Part shown: in pieces, positions 1-6,321 of the stretch | Numbering within the stretch: position 1 is the stretch's first letter | How the letters are laid out: each line of letters opens with the position of its first letter | Assembly (NCBI GenBank): GCA_045586505.1 | Contig: JAZNAL010000042.1 | Location: 1-17,076 of the forward strand | Reading direction: 5' to 3' | Length of the DNA stretch: 17,076 nt | Origin: Flemingiibacterium sp045586505 | GTDB lineage: Bacteria; Bacillota; Clostridia; Oscillospirales; CAG-272 | The notes under the pieces: generated by a model | Seen by the model: the letters and a program-made list of their open reading frames with translations, nothing else | The model's database searches: none | Told to the model about the DNA's origin: nothing | Made by a program: the position numbers and the translations under genes

Positions 1-231
1 CGTGAAGAAACCATCAAGGAAAAAGTTCTTGAGATGACCATTGAGGAGCTTGACATGTCGGTTCGCAGCTTCAACTGCTTGAAGCGTGCCGGCATTGATA
101 CGGTTGAGGATCTTACCAACCGCACCGAGGAGGACATGATCAAGGTCCGTAACCTCGGTAAGAAGTCGCTTGAAGAAGTAATACAGAAGTTACATTCTTT
201 AGGCCTTGATCTGAAGAAAGAGGAGGAATGA
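1..231 (+). CDS. rpoA: RNA polymerase alpha subunit, C-terminal domain (5' truncated by window)
   Basis: Only the last 76 codons are present; the frame is open from base 1, so the N-terminal dimerisation domain lies upstream of the window. What remains is a complete alpha-CTD, the helix-hairpin-helix module that binds UP-element DNA and contacts activators. The segment VRSFNCLKRAGI aligns with the E. coli stretch around R265 (VRSANCLK), so the DNA-contacting Arg, Asn and Lys residues are kept, and NLGKKSLEE matches the second helix with the K298 region. The C-terminus is a short charged tail (KKEEE). The stop codon TGA sits inside an inverted repeat that links the gene to rplQ 74 bp downstream, the usual order at the end of the bacterial ribosomal-protein cluster. 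Identity is near certain. Confidence 0.97.
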   Translation, partial: REETIKEKVLEMTIEELDMSVRSFNCLKRAGIDTVEDLTNRTEEDMIKVRNLGKKSLEEVIQKLHSLGLDLKKEEE

Positions 232-257
232 TGAATGGGGCAACTCCCCATCATCAT
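228..257 (+). other. Intercistronic hairpin overlapping the rpoA stop codon
   Basis: Left arm ATGATGAATGGGG (228-240) pairs with right arm CCCCATCATCAT (246-257) around the loop CAACT, with one bulged A: 12 base pairs. The left arm contains the rpoA TGA stop. No T-tract follows, so it is not a standard intrinsic terminator. It may be an mRNA-stabilising or processing element that sets the relative amounts of alpha and L17. Function is inference. Confidence 0.6.
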
Positions 258-305
258 GAATCCGGATTTCATAAACTAACTTAACTGCAAAAGGAGGGAA
301 TTACA

Positions 306-719
306 ATGCCCGGAACCAGAAAGCTCGGCAGACCTACCGCGCACAGAAAAGCAATGCTCAGAGGCATGGTAACTTATCTGCTCGAAAATGGCTCTATCGA
401 AACCACTTTGACTCGTGCAAAGGAGGTTCGTGCTCTTGCTGAAAAGATGATTACTCTCGGCAAGAAGAATACTCTTGCATCCCGCCGTGCAGCTCTTGCT
501 TTCATCACCAAAGAGGATGTTGTTAAGAAGCTGTTCGACGTGATCGCTCCCGATTACGCAGACGTAAACGGTGGTTATACCCAGATCTATAAGCTCGGTC
601 CGCGTAGAGGTGACGCTGCTGAAATGGCGCTCATCAAGCTTACCAAGCATGAGCTTGTAAAGAAGGAAGAGTCCAAGAAGGCTGCAAAGGCTGAAGAGAA
701 GGCAGCAGACGCTGAATAA
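306..719 (+). CDS. rplQ: 50S ribosomal protein L17 (bL17)
   Basis: The 137-residue product opens with MPGTRKLGRPTAHRKAMLR, the family signature, and continues with the conserved TTLTRAKEVRALAEK and GPRRGDAAEMALI segments of bL17, a large-subunit protein near the exit-tunnel region of 23S rRNA. A strong Shine-Dalgarno AAGGAGGG (291-298) lies 7 nt before the ATG. The core is about the length of B. subtilis L17 (120 aa); the remainder is a Lys/Glu/Ala-rich C-terminal tail (KKEESKKAAKAEEKAADAE), a common low-complexity extension in Clostridia. It follows rpoA as the last gene of the ribosomal cluster and is closed by a strong terminator. No cbiO/ecf energy-coupling genes follow, unlike in many Firmicutes. 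Confidence 0.98.
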   Translation: MPGTRKLGRPTAHRKAMLRGMVTYLLENGSIETTLTRAKEVRALAEKMITLGKKNTLASRRAALAFITKEDVVKKLFDVIAPDYADVNGGYTQIYKLGPRRGDAAEMALIKLTKHELVKKEESKKAAKAEEKAADAE

Positions 720-745
720 TCTCAAAAAGCCGTAAAGTAAAAAGG

Positions 746-784
746 ATGACCTTGAGTGCCGATGTGCGCTCAAGGTCATTTTTT
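746..784 (+). terminator. Rho-independent terminator after rplQ
   Basis: ATGACCTTGAGTGC (746-759) pairs with GCGCTCAAGGTCAT (766-779) around a 6-nt loop: 14 base pairs with one G-T wobble, followed directly by a run of six T (779-784). It ends the rpoA-rplQ transcript. An A-run (739-743) lies on the far side, so it may also work for the convergent radC transcript. Confidence 0.93.
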
Positions 785-812
785 ATGGTTGTTTGTGAGG
801 TGCGTTTGATCG

Positions 813-1526
813 TTATTCAAAACGCTTGCGCAGAGAATATATTTTCTCTGTGGACATTATGATATAGTCAAGCATAATAAGCTCGGAACCACCGAGGGAG
901 TTTTCTACATAATCAGCGATCTGGCTGTCTGTAATAGTTGGGCTGATGCAGCGCTCGGAATCCATGCGTACGAGAATAAAATATGAGGAATGGTGGATTG
1001 CTGACAACCGGAACAGCTCGTAAAGATCGTCGGCGTACATTTCAATAGTATCTTCCTTGAGCTTGTATGCCATAGGATGCATGGAATTGTCGAAAAATGC
1101 GATCCATAGCTCATCGGACTCGGTATTGGTGTAGCGCTTTGAAAAGTAGGCAAATATATCATCAAGATTCATGAGACGCGGTCTGTCATCGGAATCCTCG
1201 CACTTCAGTCGGCTGCCGATGCGCCCCACCAGATTCAAAAGCATGGCACTTGAAGGACCAACTCCCTCGGTTTCCTGCAGAATTTTTGGGTCGGCATTAA
1301 GAAGCGCCTGCACATCATTGTTGAACCGTTTCATAAGGTGGACTGCGGAATCGCGCGTGTCACGCACTGGGATGGAAAAATAGAGCAGCATTTCGATAAC
1401 ATCTCGCGGATAGACATCGCGGTCGATGGTAGTGAGATATTTATCGAACATACGCTGACGATGACCGTCAGCTCCGTCGGGCTTGACCTTGCGCGGCTTT
1501 TTTGGCGGTCTTTCCGATAATGGCAT
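813..1526 (-). CDS. radC: RadC-family (UPF0758) protein with degenerate MPN/JAMM metal site
   Basis: The 237-residue product has the RadC layout: an N-terminal helical part with a helix-hairpin-helix-like segment (EGVGPSSA, residues 87-94) and a C-terminal MPN fold. The C-terminal part aligns with E. coli RadC without gaps around the metal site. Where RadC has LAHNHPSG, this protein has LVRMDSER (R187, D189, E191 in place of the two His and the Ser); only the final Asp of the JAMM set (D200) remains. The fold ending LDYIIMSTEKIYSL matches RadC LDHIVIGRGEYVSF. It is therefore probably unable to bind zinc as a JAMM protease would. I chose the ATG at 1526 because GGGAGGTGA lies 4 nt ahead of it; an ATG 15 nt further upstream overlaps that site. 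Family assignment is firm; function is unknown, and RadC's old link to DNA repair is itself doubtful. Confidence 0.85.
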   Translation of the reverse strand: MPLSERPPKKPRKVKPDGADGHRQRMFDKYLTTIDRDVYPRDVIEMLLYFSIPVRDTRDSAVHLMKRFNNDVQALLNADPKILQETEGVGPSSAMLLNLVGRIGSRLKCEDSDDRPRLMNLDDIFAYFSKRYTNTESDELWIAFFDNSMHPMAYKLKEDTIEMYADDLYELFRLSAIHHSSYFILVRMDSERCISPTITDSQIADYVENSLGGSELIMLDYIIMSTEKIYSLRKRFE

Positions 1527-1530
1527 AATT

Positions 1531-1539
1531 TCACCTCCC
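1531..1539 (-). promoter_or_regulatory. Ribosome binding site fixing the radC start
   Basis: On the minus strand GGGAGGTGA reads directly into ATT ATG. It lies inside the reading frame of the longer alternative start at 1541, so initiation should occur at 1526. Confidence 0.85.
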
Positions 1540-1541
1540 AT

Positions 1542-1843
1542 GCTTTTCTGCTAACGATATGTTATCACATAATCGCAGTAATTGCAAGTGGGAGGTTGTA
1601 AATTTTCGCGTATTGTATAAGTTTGAGCAAATACATTTCCATGATAATAACATCAATAACGATAATAACCGCAATGCCGATGATGCAGGAGATTTTTGTG
1701 CGCTTCGGGTCGATACTTGGACAAAAAGTGAAAATTGCCGTAATTTACAGAATGACGGCGAAAATTTAGTGAATATGACGATTGAATAAATTGCTGAAAA
1801 AGTGTATAATAACTAATATATCATTACCCTTGGAGGACTTAGC
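1542..1843. other. Divergent intergenic region between radC and coaW
   Basis: This 302-bp AT-rich stretch holds the coaW promoter and Shine-Dalgarno on its right side. For radC on the minus strand there is a weak candidate: TTGCAA (1582-1587), 17 nt, TAACAT (complement of 1559-1564), each hexamer matching consensus at four of six positions. I see no convincing gene. A plus-strand frame at 1559-1789 has no ribosome binding site and an Asn-rich, non-protein-like composition. Confidence 0.5.
1782..1810 (+). promoter_or_regulatory. SigA-type promoter for coaW-HAD operon
   Basis: TTGAAT (1782-1787) and a perfect TATAAT (1805-1810) are separated by 17 nt. Transcription would start near 1817, giving a short leader before the Shine-Dalgarno GGAGGA (1832-1837). 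Confidence 0.85.
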
Positions 1844-2674
1844 ATGAGTGTAGTAATCGGAATAGACGTCGGCGGAAGCACTACGAAGATCGTAGGCTTT
1901 GATAAGACCTGCGGTAAGAATAAACTTATACACCCGCTTTTTGTGCGCGCCACAGACCCCATAACTGCGTTGTACGGTGCATTCGGCAAGTTTACGGATG
2001 AAAACAGTATCGAGCTTTCAGACATTGATATCGTCAAGGTGACGGGCGTTGGCTCGGCGAAGCTCACAAAGCCCATTTACGGACTTGAGTGCCAGGCTGT
2101 GCCTGAGTTTGACTGTATCGGTCTTGGCGGTCTCTACCTATCTGGGCTGGAGGAAGCTATCGTCGTCAGCCTCGGTACAGGCACGGCGATAATCCACGCC
2201 AAGCGCGGTGAGCCGATGGAGTACCTTGGCGGTACAGGCGTCGGTGGCGGTACGCTTGTGGGGCTTTCAAAGGAGCTTTTGGGGCTTTCGGATATTGTCA
2301 ATATTCAGGAGCTGGCGGAAGAGGGTGACCTCAACAATGTTGACTGGCGTATACGCCACATCACTAAGAAAGAGATCCTGCCGGGTGCTCCCGATATGCT
2401 TACGGCGTCAAATTTCGGAAATGTCAGCGAGATAGCCTCCAAGGCAGACATAGCGCTGGGAATTATCAACATGGTGTTCGAGACTATCGCCATGGTATCC
2501 CGCTTTGCGGCGAAATCCTACGGACTTCGCGATATTGTACTTACGGGAAATCTGACAACGTTAAGTCAGGCACCTGCAATATTCGATGGTCTTAACGCAA
2601 TGTTTGACCTTAACTTCATGATACCCCAAAATTCACAATTCGGAACTGTAATAGGTGCAGCGTTAACAAAATGA
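1844..2674 (+). CDS. coaW: Type II pantothenate kinase
   Basis: The 276-residue product phosphorylates pantothenate with ATP, the committed step of coenzyme A synthesis, in the cytoplasm. It belongs to the ASKHA fold type II kinases of the Staphylococcus CoaW/eukaryotic PanK kind, which typically escape feedback inhibition by CoA. Visible features are the N-terminal phosphate-1 loop GIDVGGSTTKIVGF (D8, G10-K15), the likely catalytic Glu in VPEFDCIGLGG (E88), the phosphate-2 loop SLGTGTAI (109-116) and the Gly-rich YLGGTGVGGGTL. The C-terminal TGNLTT and FGTVIGAAL segments complete the nucleotide site. The length matches S. aureus CoaW (267 aa). It starts 6 nt after GGAGGA and its TGA overlaps the next start as ATGA, so the two genes are translationally coupled. 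Confidence 0.92.
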   Translation: MSVVIGIDVGGSTTKIVGFDKTCGKNKLIHPLFVRATDPITALYGAFGKFTDENSIELSDIDIVKVTGVGSAKLTKPIYGLECQAVPEFDCIGLGGLYLSGLEEAIVVSLGTGTAIIHAKRGEPMEYLGGTGVGGGTLVGLSKELLGLSDIVNIQELAEEGDLNNVDWRIRHITKKEILPGAPDMLTASNFGNVSEIASKADIALGIINMVFETIAMVSRFAAKSYGLRDIVLTGNLTTLSQAPAIFDGLNAMFDLNFMIPQNSQFGTVIGAALTK

Positions 2675-3471
2675 ATAAAGTAATTTATTCCAAAAAACTG
2701 TATATTTTCGATCAGGACGGCACTATTTATCTCGGCGGAAAAGTATTTCCCTGTGCGGTCAAGTTTATAAACCATCTTCGTAACAGCGGTAAGCGTGTAA
2801 TGTTCTTTACAAATAACGCTTCCCATAATCCTGAGTATTACCTTGACAAGCTGACCCGCCTCGGCTTTGCCCCCGACAGAAGCGAGATCCTTACCGCAGG
2901 CGATGTTACCGCGGAGTTTCTGCTTCGTCATCGTGCGGGCAAGACGGTTTACCTTGTGGGCACGCCGGAGCTTGAGGCACAGTTCCGCGAGGCAGGCGTA
3001 AACCTCGTCTCCGATGACGCCGAAAAGGCGGACATCGTAGTTACCAGCTTCGACACCACTCTCACCTACAAGAAGTTAGAGATCGCCTGCGATCATATCA
3101 GACACGGCGCAGAGTACCTCTGCACTCATCCCGATTTCAACTGCCCCACCGAGACGGGCTTTATACCCGACAGCGGTGCCATAGCGGCGCTTGTGACCGC
3201 TTCAACGGGCGTTGAGCCTTGCTACCTGGGCAAGCCCTATGCAACCACCATCGATATGATAGGTGAGGTCACCGGCATCGCACGGGAGGATATGTGCATC
3301 TTCGGTGACCGCCTCTATACCGATATTGCCCTGGGTAAGCGTCACGGCGTCACCGCTGTCCTCGTCCTCTCCGGCGAGACTAAACAGTCCGACGTCGATA
3401 ACGCCGCCAATTCCGACCGCCCCGACTACGTCTACGCCGACCTCGGCGCGGTAATGGACAGCGCTGAGTAA
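2671..3471 (+). CDS. HAD-IIA family phosphatase (NagD-like)
   Basis: This 266-residue cytoplasmic hydrolase carries all four HAD motifs: DQDGT (nucleophile D14, acid/base D16), TNN (T47-N49), K188 in LGKPYAT, and GDRLYTD (D213, D218). The large insertion between motifs II and III is the C2-type cap that defines the NagD/4-nitrophenylphosphatase/phosphoglycolate phosphatase subfamily. Those enzymes dephosphorylate small metabolites such as nucleoside monophosphates, sugar phosphates and 2-phosphoglycolate; the substrate here cannot be read from the sequence. The start overlaps the coaW stop by 4 nt, so the protein is made from the same message, and a link to pantothenate or CoA metabolism is a reasonable guess only. 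Its TAA stop abuts a 261-bp palindrome. The gene is visibly GC-richer toward its 3' end. Confidence 0.9.
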   Translation: MNKVIYSKKLYIFDQDGTIYLGGKVFPCAVKFINHLRNSGKRVMFFTNNASHNPEYYLDKLTRLGFAPDRSEILTAGDVTAEFLLRHRAGKTVYLVGTPELEAQFREAGVNLVSDDAEKADIVVTSFDTTLTYKKLEIACDHIRHGAEYLCTHPDFNCPTETGFIPDSGAIAALVTASTGVEPCYLGKPYATTIDMIGEVTGIAREDMCIFGDRLYTDIALGKRHGVTAVLVLSGETKQSDVDNAANSDRPDYVYADLGAVMDSAE

Positions 3472-3732
3472 TATCGGGAGTTAGCATAGCGGTTTAGGGG
3501 GCTTAGTGTTTGCGGATGCAGAAGTATTTGCATATAGGACGCGGTCGCTTTTCGAGAAAAGCTCCGCAAAAGCTTTATAGAAAGGCTTCGCCGGACTCCT
3601 CAAAAGGAGCCCGGCCAAACCTTTTAAAGTTTTTTGCACAGCTTTTTTTCAAAAAAGCGCGTATTCCTATATGCAAACACTATTACCTTCACAAACACTA
3701 AGCCACTCAAACCGTTTTACTAACTCCCGATA
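3472..3732. repeat. 261-bp full-length palindrome, MITE-like, between convergent genes
   Basis: The outer 13 bp are perfect inverted repeats: TATCGGGAGTTAG (3472-3484) and CTAACTCCCGATA (3720-3732). Pairing continues inward almost to the centre: GGCTTAGTGTTTG with CAAACACTAAGCC, TTTGCATATAGGA with TCCTATATGCAAA, a GCTTTT/AAAAAGC block, AAAGG/CCTTT, CCGG/CCGG, and finally CTCCT (3596-3600) with AGGAG (3605-3609) around CAAA. The symmetry axis (about 3602) is the exact midpoint. It begins at the base after the HAD stop and ends at the base before the spoIIP stop. No credible protein is encoded. It is either a non-autonomous mobile element or a chromosomal repeat family, and it would act as a two-way terminator because transcripts from both sides fold. 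Confidence 0.88.
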
Positions 3733-4953
3733 CTATTCTGCATTGTCCTTTATCATGCCGATGATGGTGTATGTAAGATATTTGGCGGCGGTTTGGGCTT
3801 CTTTCAGGGAGTTGGCGGCGGAGCCTATTTCTATAAGTAAAGAGCCGGGGGTGAATTGTTCGTTGAAGGAGGCGCCGCGGATGTTGATGGGGCGGGCGAA
3901 TTTGGTATAGCTCTCAGTGAGGCGGGATTGCAGTTCGGCGGCGACGGTGAAGTTAGTTTGCCAATTTGGGTGATCGGCGCCTTTTTCGTTTGTACCGACG
4001 AGAAGCATGATCTGGGCGGCGATTTCGCCGTTTATGACCGTTACGGGGCGGATGAGGTCGCCGTTTGTGCGTACTATGGCATCGCGGTGGACATCGAACA
4101 CATATTTGATTGACGGATATTGGGCAAGGTATTTCTGTATAGTATCCGCGGCGAGATCGTAGGATCGGGTGTAGGATTCAAGATCATGCATAACCTCACA
4201 GTGAAGCGTGGGAATACCTGCTTTATTTAAAAGCTCTGCCATTATCGCGCCGACAGCGATCATGTTATCTGAGGTGTCAGAGCTGCGCTGTATGGCGTTA
4301 GGGGAGGTTGAGAGCGCGCCGTCGGGGGAATAAGCTTCGGTTCCGTGGGTGTGGACTATAAGGATTAGTGGCGCGTCCTCGGAGTGTTTTGTAAGGTCTG
4401 TGCGAATGGGGTATTCGCGTGACAGCGCCGCTTCGATGTCGGGGGTAATGCCTGTGGTGTTTGACAGAAGCACCTGTCCTGCCGCCGCACCTCCGCTGAG
4501 ATCGTAGGGGAGCAGTGCCACTTCGCCCTCTTTTAGCTGTGAGCGGTTATATTCGTATATGCTTGATATGTCTGTATTCGGCGCGCCTTGCTCGCCAAGC
4601 GGCACGTGAGGTGCTTCTTCGTCCGAAATATCCGAGGGGGTAATTCCCGTAGGTTCGTTTGTGCCGGTATTTTCCTCGCCGCTGTCAAAATACAGCGCAT
4701 CGCTCCCGAAGAATGCGGCGGACAGCAGCATAGCGCTGATGGCTTCGCGGTCGGGGATCATCGGCTCGTCGGGGTAGGAGAAGCACTGCCGCGCGGTCTC
4801 GGTGGGGGACCAGCTTGAAATTGCCCCTTCCAGGGTGTGGCAGAGTATACCCGCCGACAGAAGTCCGCCGAGCACCGCAAGCGTCGCGTGAGCGATGCGC
4901 GAAAGAAAACTGCGGTGCGGCGTGTGCATATCTTCATAATATATATTCCACAT
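3733..4953 (-). CDS. spoIIP: Stage II sporulation protein P, peptidoglycan hydrolase
   Basis: SpoIIP works with SpoIID and SpoIIM at the engulfing septum, cutting peptidoglycan (amidase and endopeptidase activities) so that the mother-cell membrane can migrate around the forespore. The 406-residue product has one N-terminal membrane segment (about 17-38), a low-complexity linker (about 85-135), then the catalytic domain with HTHGTEAY (H201, H203, E206), H251/H256 and the family motif YVFDVHRDA (D287, H289, D291), ending in a conserved LLIEIGSAANS block with E375. These residues form the likely metal site. The length fits the family. The start at 4953 has a modest Shine-Dalgarno (AAGGACGGG). 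It lies 81 bp behind gpr, the same order as in Bacillus subtilis, and has its own sigma-E-like promoter. Confidence 0.95.
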   Translation of the reverse strand: MWNIYYEDMHTPHRSFLSRIAHATLAVLGGLLSAGILCHTLEGAISSWSPTETARQCFSYPDEPMIPDREAISAMLLSAAFFGSDALYFDSGEENTGTNEPTGITPSDISDEEAPHVPLGEQGAPNTDISSIYEYNRSQLKEGEVALLPYDLSGGAAAGQVLLSNTTGITPDIEAALSREYPIRTDLTKHSEDAPLILIVHTHGTEAYSPDGALSTSPNAIQRSSDTSDNMIAVGAIMAELLNKAGIPTLHCEVMHDLESYTRSYDLAADTIQKYLAQYPSIKYVFDVHRDAIVRTNGDLIRPVTVINGEIAAQIMLLVGTNEKGADHPNWQTNFTVAAELQSRLTESYTKFARPINIRGASFNEQFTPGSLLIEIGSAANSLKEAQTAAKYLTYTIIGMIKDNAE

Positions 4954-4975
4954 AATGTTTCCCGTCCTTTATATT

Positions 4976-4992
4976 AAGCCTCTCAAAGGCTT
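4976..4992 (-). other. Small hairpin in the gpr-spoIIP gap
   Basis: AAGCCT and AGGCTT form a 6-bp stem around 5 nt. No T-tract follows on the minus strand, so it is not a terminator. It would sit at the very 5' end of a transcript started from the sigma-E-like promoter. Confidence 0.4.
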
Positions 4993-5003
4993 GTCTTGAT
5001 GAC

Positions 5004-5032
5004 AGTATATGACGGTGTGGCTTCTGATATGA
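5004..5032 (-). promoter_or_regulatory. Sigma-E-like promoter for spoIIP
   Basis: On the minus strand TCATATC (complement of 5026-5032) is followed after 14 nt by CATATACT (complement of 5004-5011). The B. subtilis sigma-E consensus is roughly KMATATT, 14-15 nt, CATACAHT, so six of seven and seven of eight positions agree. It lies wholly between the gpr stop and the spoIIP start, in the right direction. spoIIP is a known sigma-E gene in Bacillus, which makes the match biologically sensible. Confidence 0.65.
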
Positions 5033-5034
5033 CT

Positions 5035-5904
5035 TTACAGCCCGCCGAAAGTGAGGGTGAGTGCTCTTGCGGTAAGACGTGACAGTTCGCGGACGATGGT
5101 ATCTGTTTCCTTGGGCGTTACAAAGAATCCGCGGCGGTTTCCGAGTACCTCCAGCAGGCGCTCGTCCGGTTCGTTGATGCCCGCCTGCGCCAGTGCATCC
5201 AGCACCAAGGTGGCGGATTCCACCACGGTCGGCACTCCGAAGGCGATGACCGGGATGCCCAGAGTATCTCGGTTTATGGCGCGGCGGTGGTTGCCGATGC
5301 CTGAGCCGGGGGTGATGCCGCTTGAGCCGAGCTGTACCGTTGTGGCAAGGCGCTCGGTGGAGCGGGCACAGAGGGCGTCAATGGCGATAACCAACGATGG
5401 CTTTATCTGCTCACATATGCCAAGCACCGTTTCAGCGGCCTCTATGCCCGTCTGACCGAGCACTCCCGGTGCCACGGCGGTTATCTCTCTGCCGCCGAGA
5501 AGCCCGAACAGGCGGCGGTTATGGGCTTTAAGATGTCGGGTGACGGTGATCAGTCCTACGGTCTCATCCCCGAGGGCGTCGGCTGTGATGTGGCGGTTTC
5601 CGAGTCCCACTATGAGTACACTTTCGGGGACTTTTTCGCAAAGCTCCTCGCAAAGAATCATCAGCTTGTCCGAAATCACCTTCGCGATGCGCTCAAGCTC
5701 GTCGTCGGAGGAGAGCCATATTTTTCCGATGTCGAGCGTGATGTATTTGCCCATCGGTTTGCCGATGCGCTCGGCGGCGGATTCCGTCAGTATTTCTACG
5801 GTGGTGACGGTTACTCCGCCTTGTTTTTCTACTTTCTCGCTTATGCTGCTGCGGTCTGTAAGATCAAGCTCGGCGGCAAGATCCGTTCTGCGCTTACTGC
5901 TCAC
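5035..5904 (-). CDS. gpr: Germination protease (spore SASP endopeptidase)
   Basis: GPR degrades the small acid-soluble proteins that coat DNA in dormant spores, releasing amino acids at germination. It is an atypical aspartic protease made as a zymogen in the forespore. The 289-residue product has the N-terminal RRTDLAAE segment typical of the propeptide region, D109 in ITADALGD (equivalent to Asp127 of the B. megaterium enzyme) and D176 in AIDALCARS (equivalent to Asp193), plus GQTGIEAAE and ITPGSGIGNHRRAI. Spacing between the two Asp residues (67) matches the family (66). It is shorter than Bacillus GPR (about 370 aa), as many clostridial versions are. The start is GTG at 5904, preceded by AAAGGGAGA. 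It is followed by spoIIP as in Bacillus. I could not find a convincing sigma-F/G promoter. Confidence 0.95.
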   Translation of the reverse strand: MSSKRRTDLAAELDLTDRSSISEKVEKQGGVTVTTVEILTESAAERIGKPMGKYITLDIGKIWLSSDDELERIAKVISDKLMILCEELCEKVPESVLIVGLGNRHITADALGDETVGLITVTRHLKAHNRRLFGLLGGREITAVAPGVLGQTGIEAAETVLGICEQIKPSLVIAIDALCARSTERLATTVQLGSSGITPGSGIGNHRRAINRDTLGIPVIAFGVPTVVESATLVLDALAQAGINEPDERLLEVLGNRRGFFVTPKETDTIVRELSRLTARALTLTFGGL

Positions 5905-6097
5905 TGTGGTTCTCCCTTTCTTTGTTTGTATTGCTCATAAAAATCATTTCCGGAATAGTCCGGTTTTATGTGTGTGACGGCCTGTAGTTGGATTTGTGAT
6001 GCAAAATGCACAAAATTAACGGGTGTGTGCGCTTGATAGATGGGCGCATCGTAAAATTGATATTCATATTGCATAAAAATATCGGCGCTTAATTGTG

Positions 6098-6116
6098 CAA
6101 AAGATTAAATCTTTTG
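6098..6116. promoter_or_regulatory. 19-nt palindrome, possible operator
   Basis: CAAAAGATT A AATCTTTTG is a perfect 9-bp inverted repeat with a single central base. It ends 18 bp upstream of the -35 hexamer of the lipoprotein promoter, where an activator could bind. A following run of T and a second partial match (AATTG ... CAATT) flank it. It could also fold as an RNA hairpin, but no plus-strand gene lies upstream to need termination. Confidence 0.5.
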
Positions 6117-6134
6117 TTTTTTGCAATTTAATCA

Positions 6135-6163
6135 TTGATTATGCGAGAATTTAATGGTATAAT
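6135..6163 (+). promoter_or_regulatory. SigA extended -10 promoter for the lipoprotein gene
   Basis: TTGATT (6135-6140), 17 nt, TATAAT (6158-6163), with TGG immediately before the -10 giving the extended TGnTATAAT form. The start point near 6170 leaves a leader of about 150 nt. Confidence 0.88.
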
Positions 6164-6169
6164 ATTATA

Positions 6170-6321
6170 AGTAATATCCTAATAATGCTTAGTTGTGACC
6201 GTTTGGACCGGCATTGTTTTGCGGAATGCCCACAGAGGGGGTACGGTGGCGGTCATACATAGCCTTATTTCGAAGCAAACCCTGTAACGCAGGTTGTAAT
6301 TTTAGGAGGATCACACCAATC
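6170..6321 (+). promoter_or_regulatory. Long structured 5' leader of the lipoprotein mRNA
   Basis: A perfect 6-bp stem TGACCG (6196-6201) / CGGTCA (6250-6255) encloses a second perfect 6-bp hairpin GGCATT (6210-6215) / AATGCC (6225-6230) and a G-rich strand. A third hairpin AACCCTG/CAGGTT (6278-6295) lies just before the Shine-Dalgarno. I do not recognise a described riboswitch class. The leader is long and GC-richer than its surroundings, which suggests regulation in cis, but this is inference. Confidence 0.45.

Larger units (their letters stand above)
5905..6321. other. Divergent regulatory region between gpr and the substrate-binding protein
   Basis: This 417-bp non-coding stretch holds, from left to right: the gpr Shine-Dalgarno; a small hairpin CCGGA ATAG TCCGG (5950-5963); an AT-rich middle; a 19-nt palindrome (6098-6116); a SigA promoter (6135-6163); and a folded leader ending in AGGAGG (6304-6309). 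A frame that would extend the lipoprotein upstream to 6214 is rejected because the signal peptide begins at 6322. Confidence 0.7.

Noticed and set aside
1565..1744. Minus-strand open frame ahead of radC encoding a hydrophobic, Ile/Val-rich stretch that resembles a membrane helix
   Set aside because: No ATG, GTG or TTG with a ribosome binding site precedes the hydrophobic part. The repeated ATT/ATC codons are what A/T-rich non-coding DNA gives by chance. It might be a decayed gene, but I cannot support it.
1559..1789. Plus-strand frame of 76 codons before coaW
   Set aside because: No Shine-Dalgarno, Asn-rich composition unlike a folded protein, and it runs into the coaW promoter.
3510..3701. 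Frame of 63 codons within the palindrome
   Set aside because: It lies wholly inside the inverted repeat, has no ribosome binding site and encodes a Lys/Arg/Phe-rich sequence with no family features.
6030..6065. Sigma-G promoter for gpr (TGAATA, then 18 nt, CATCTAT on the minus strand)
   Set aside because: The -35 box fits, but the -10 matches only CAT of the CATNNTA-type consensus, and it would leave a leader of about 120 nt. Not strong enough to list.
6200..6255. T-box riboswitch in the lipoprotein leader
   Set aside because: The G-rich part GGGGGTACGGTGG only vaguely resembles the T-box core AGGGTGGNACCGCG; no specifier loop or terminator/antiterminator pair is visible, and the downstream gene is not a typical T-box target.
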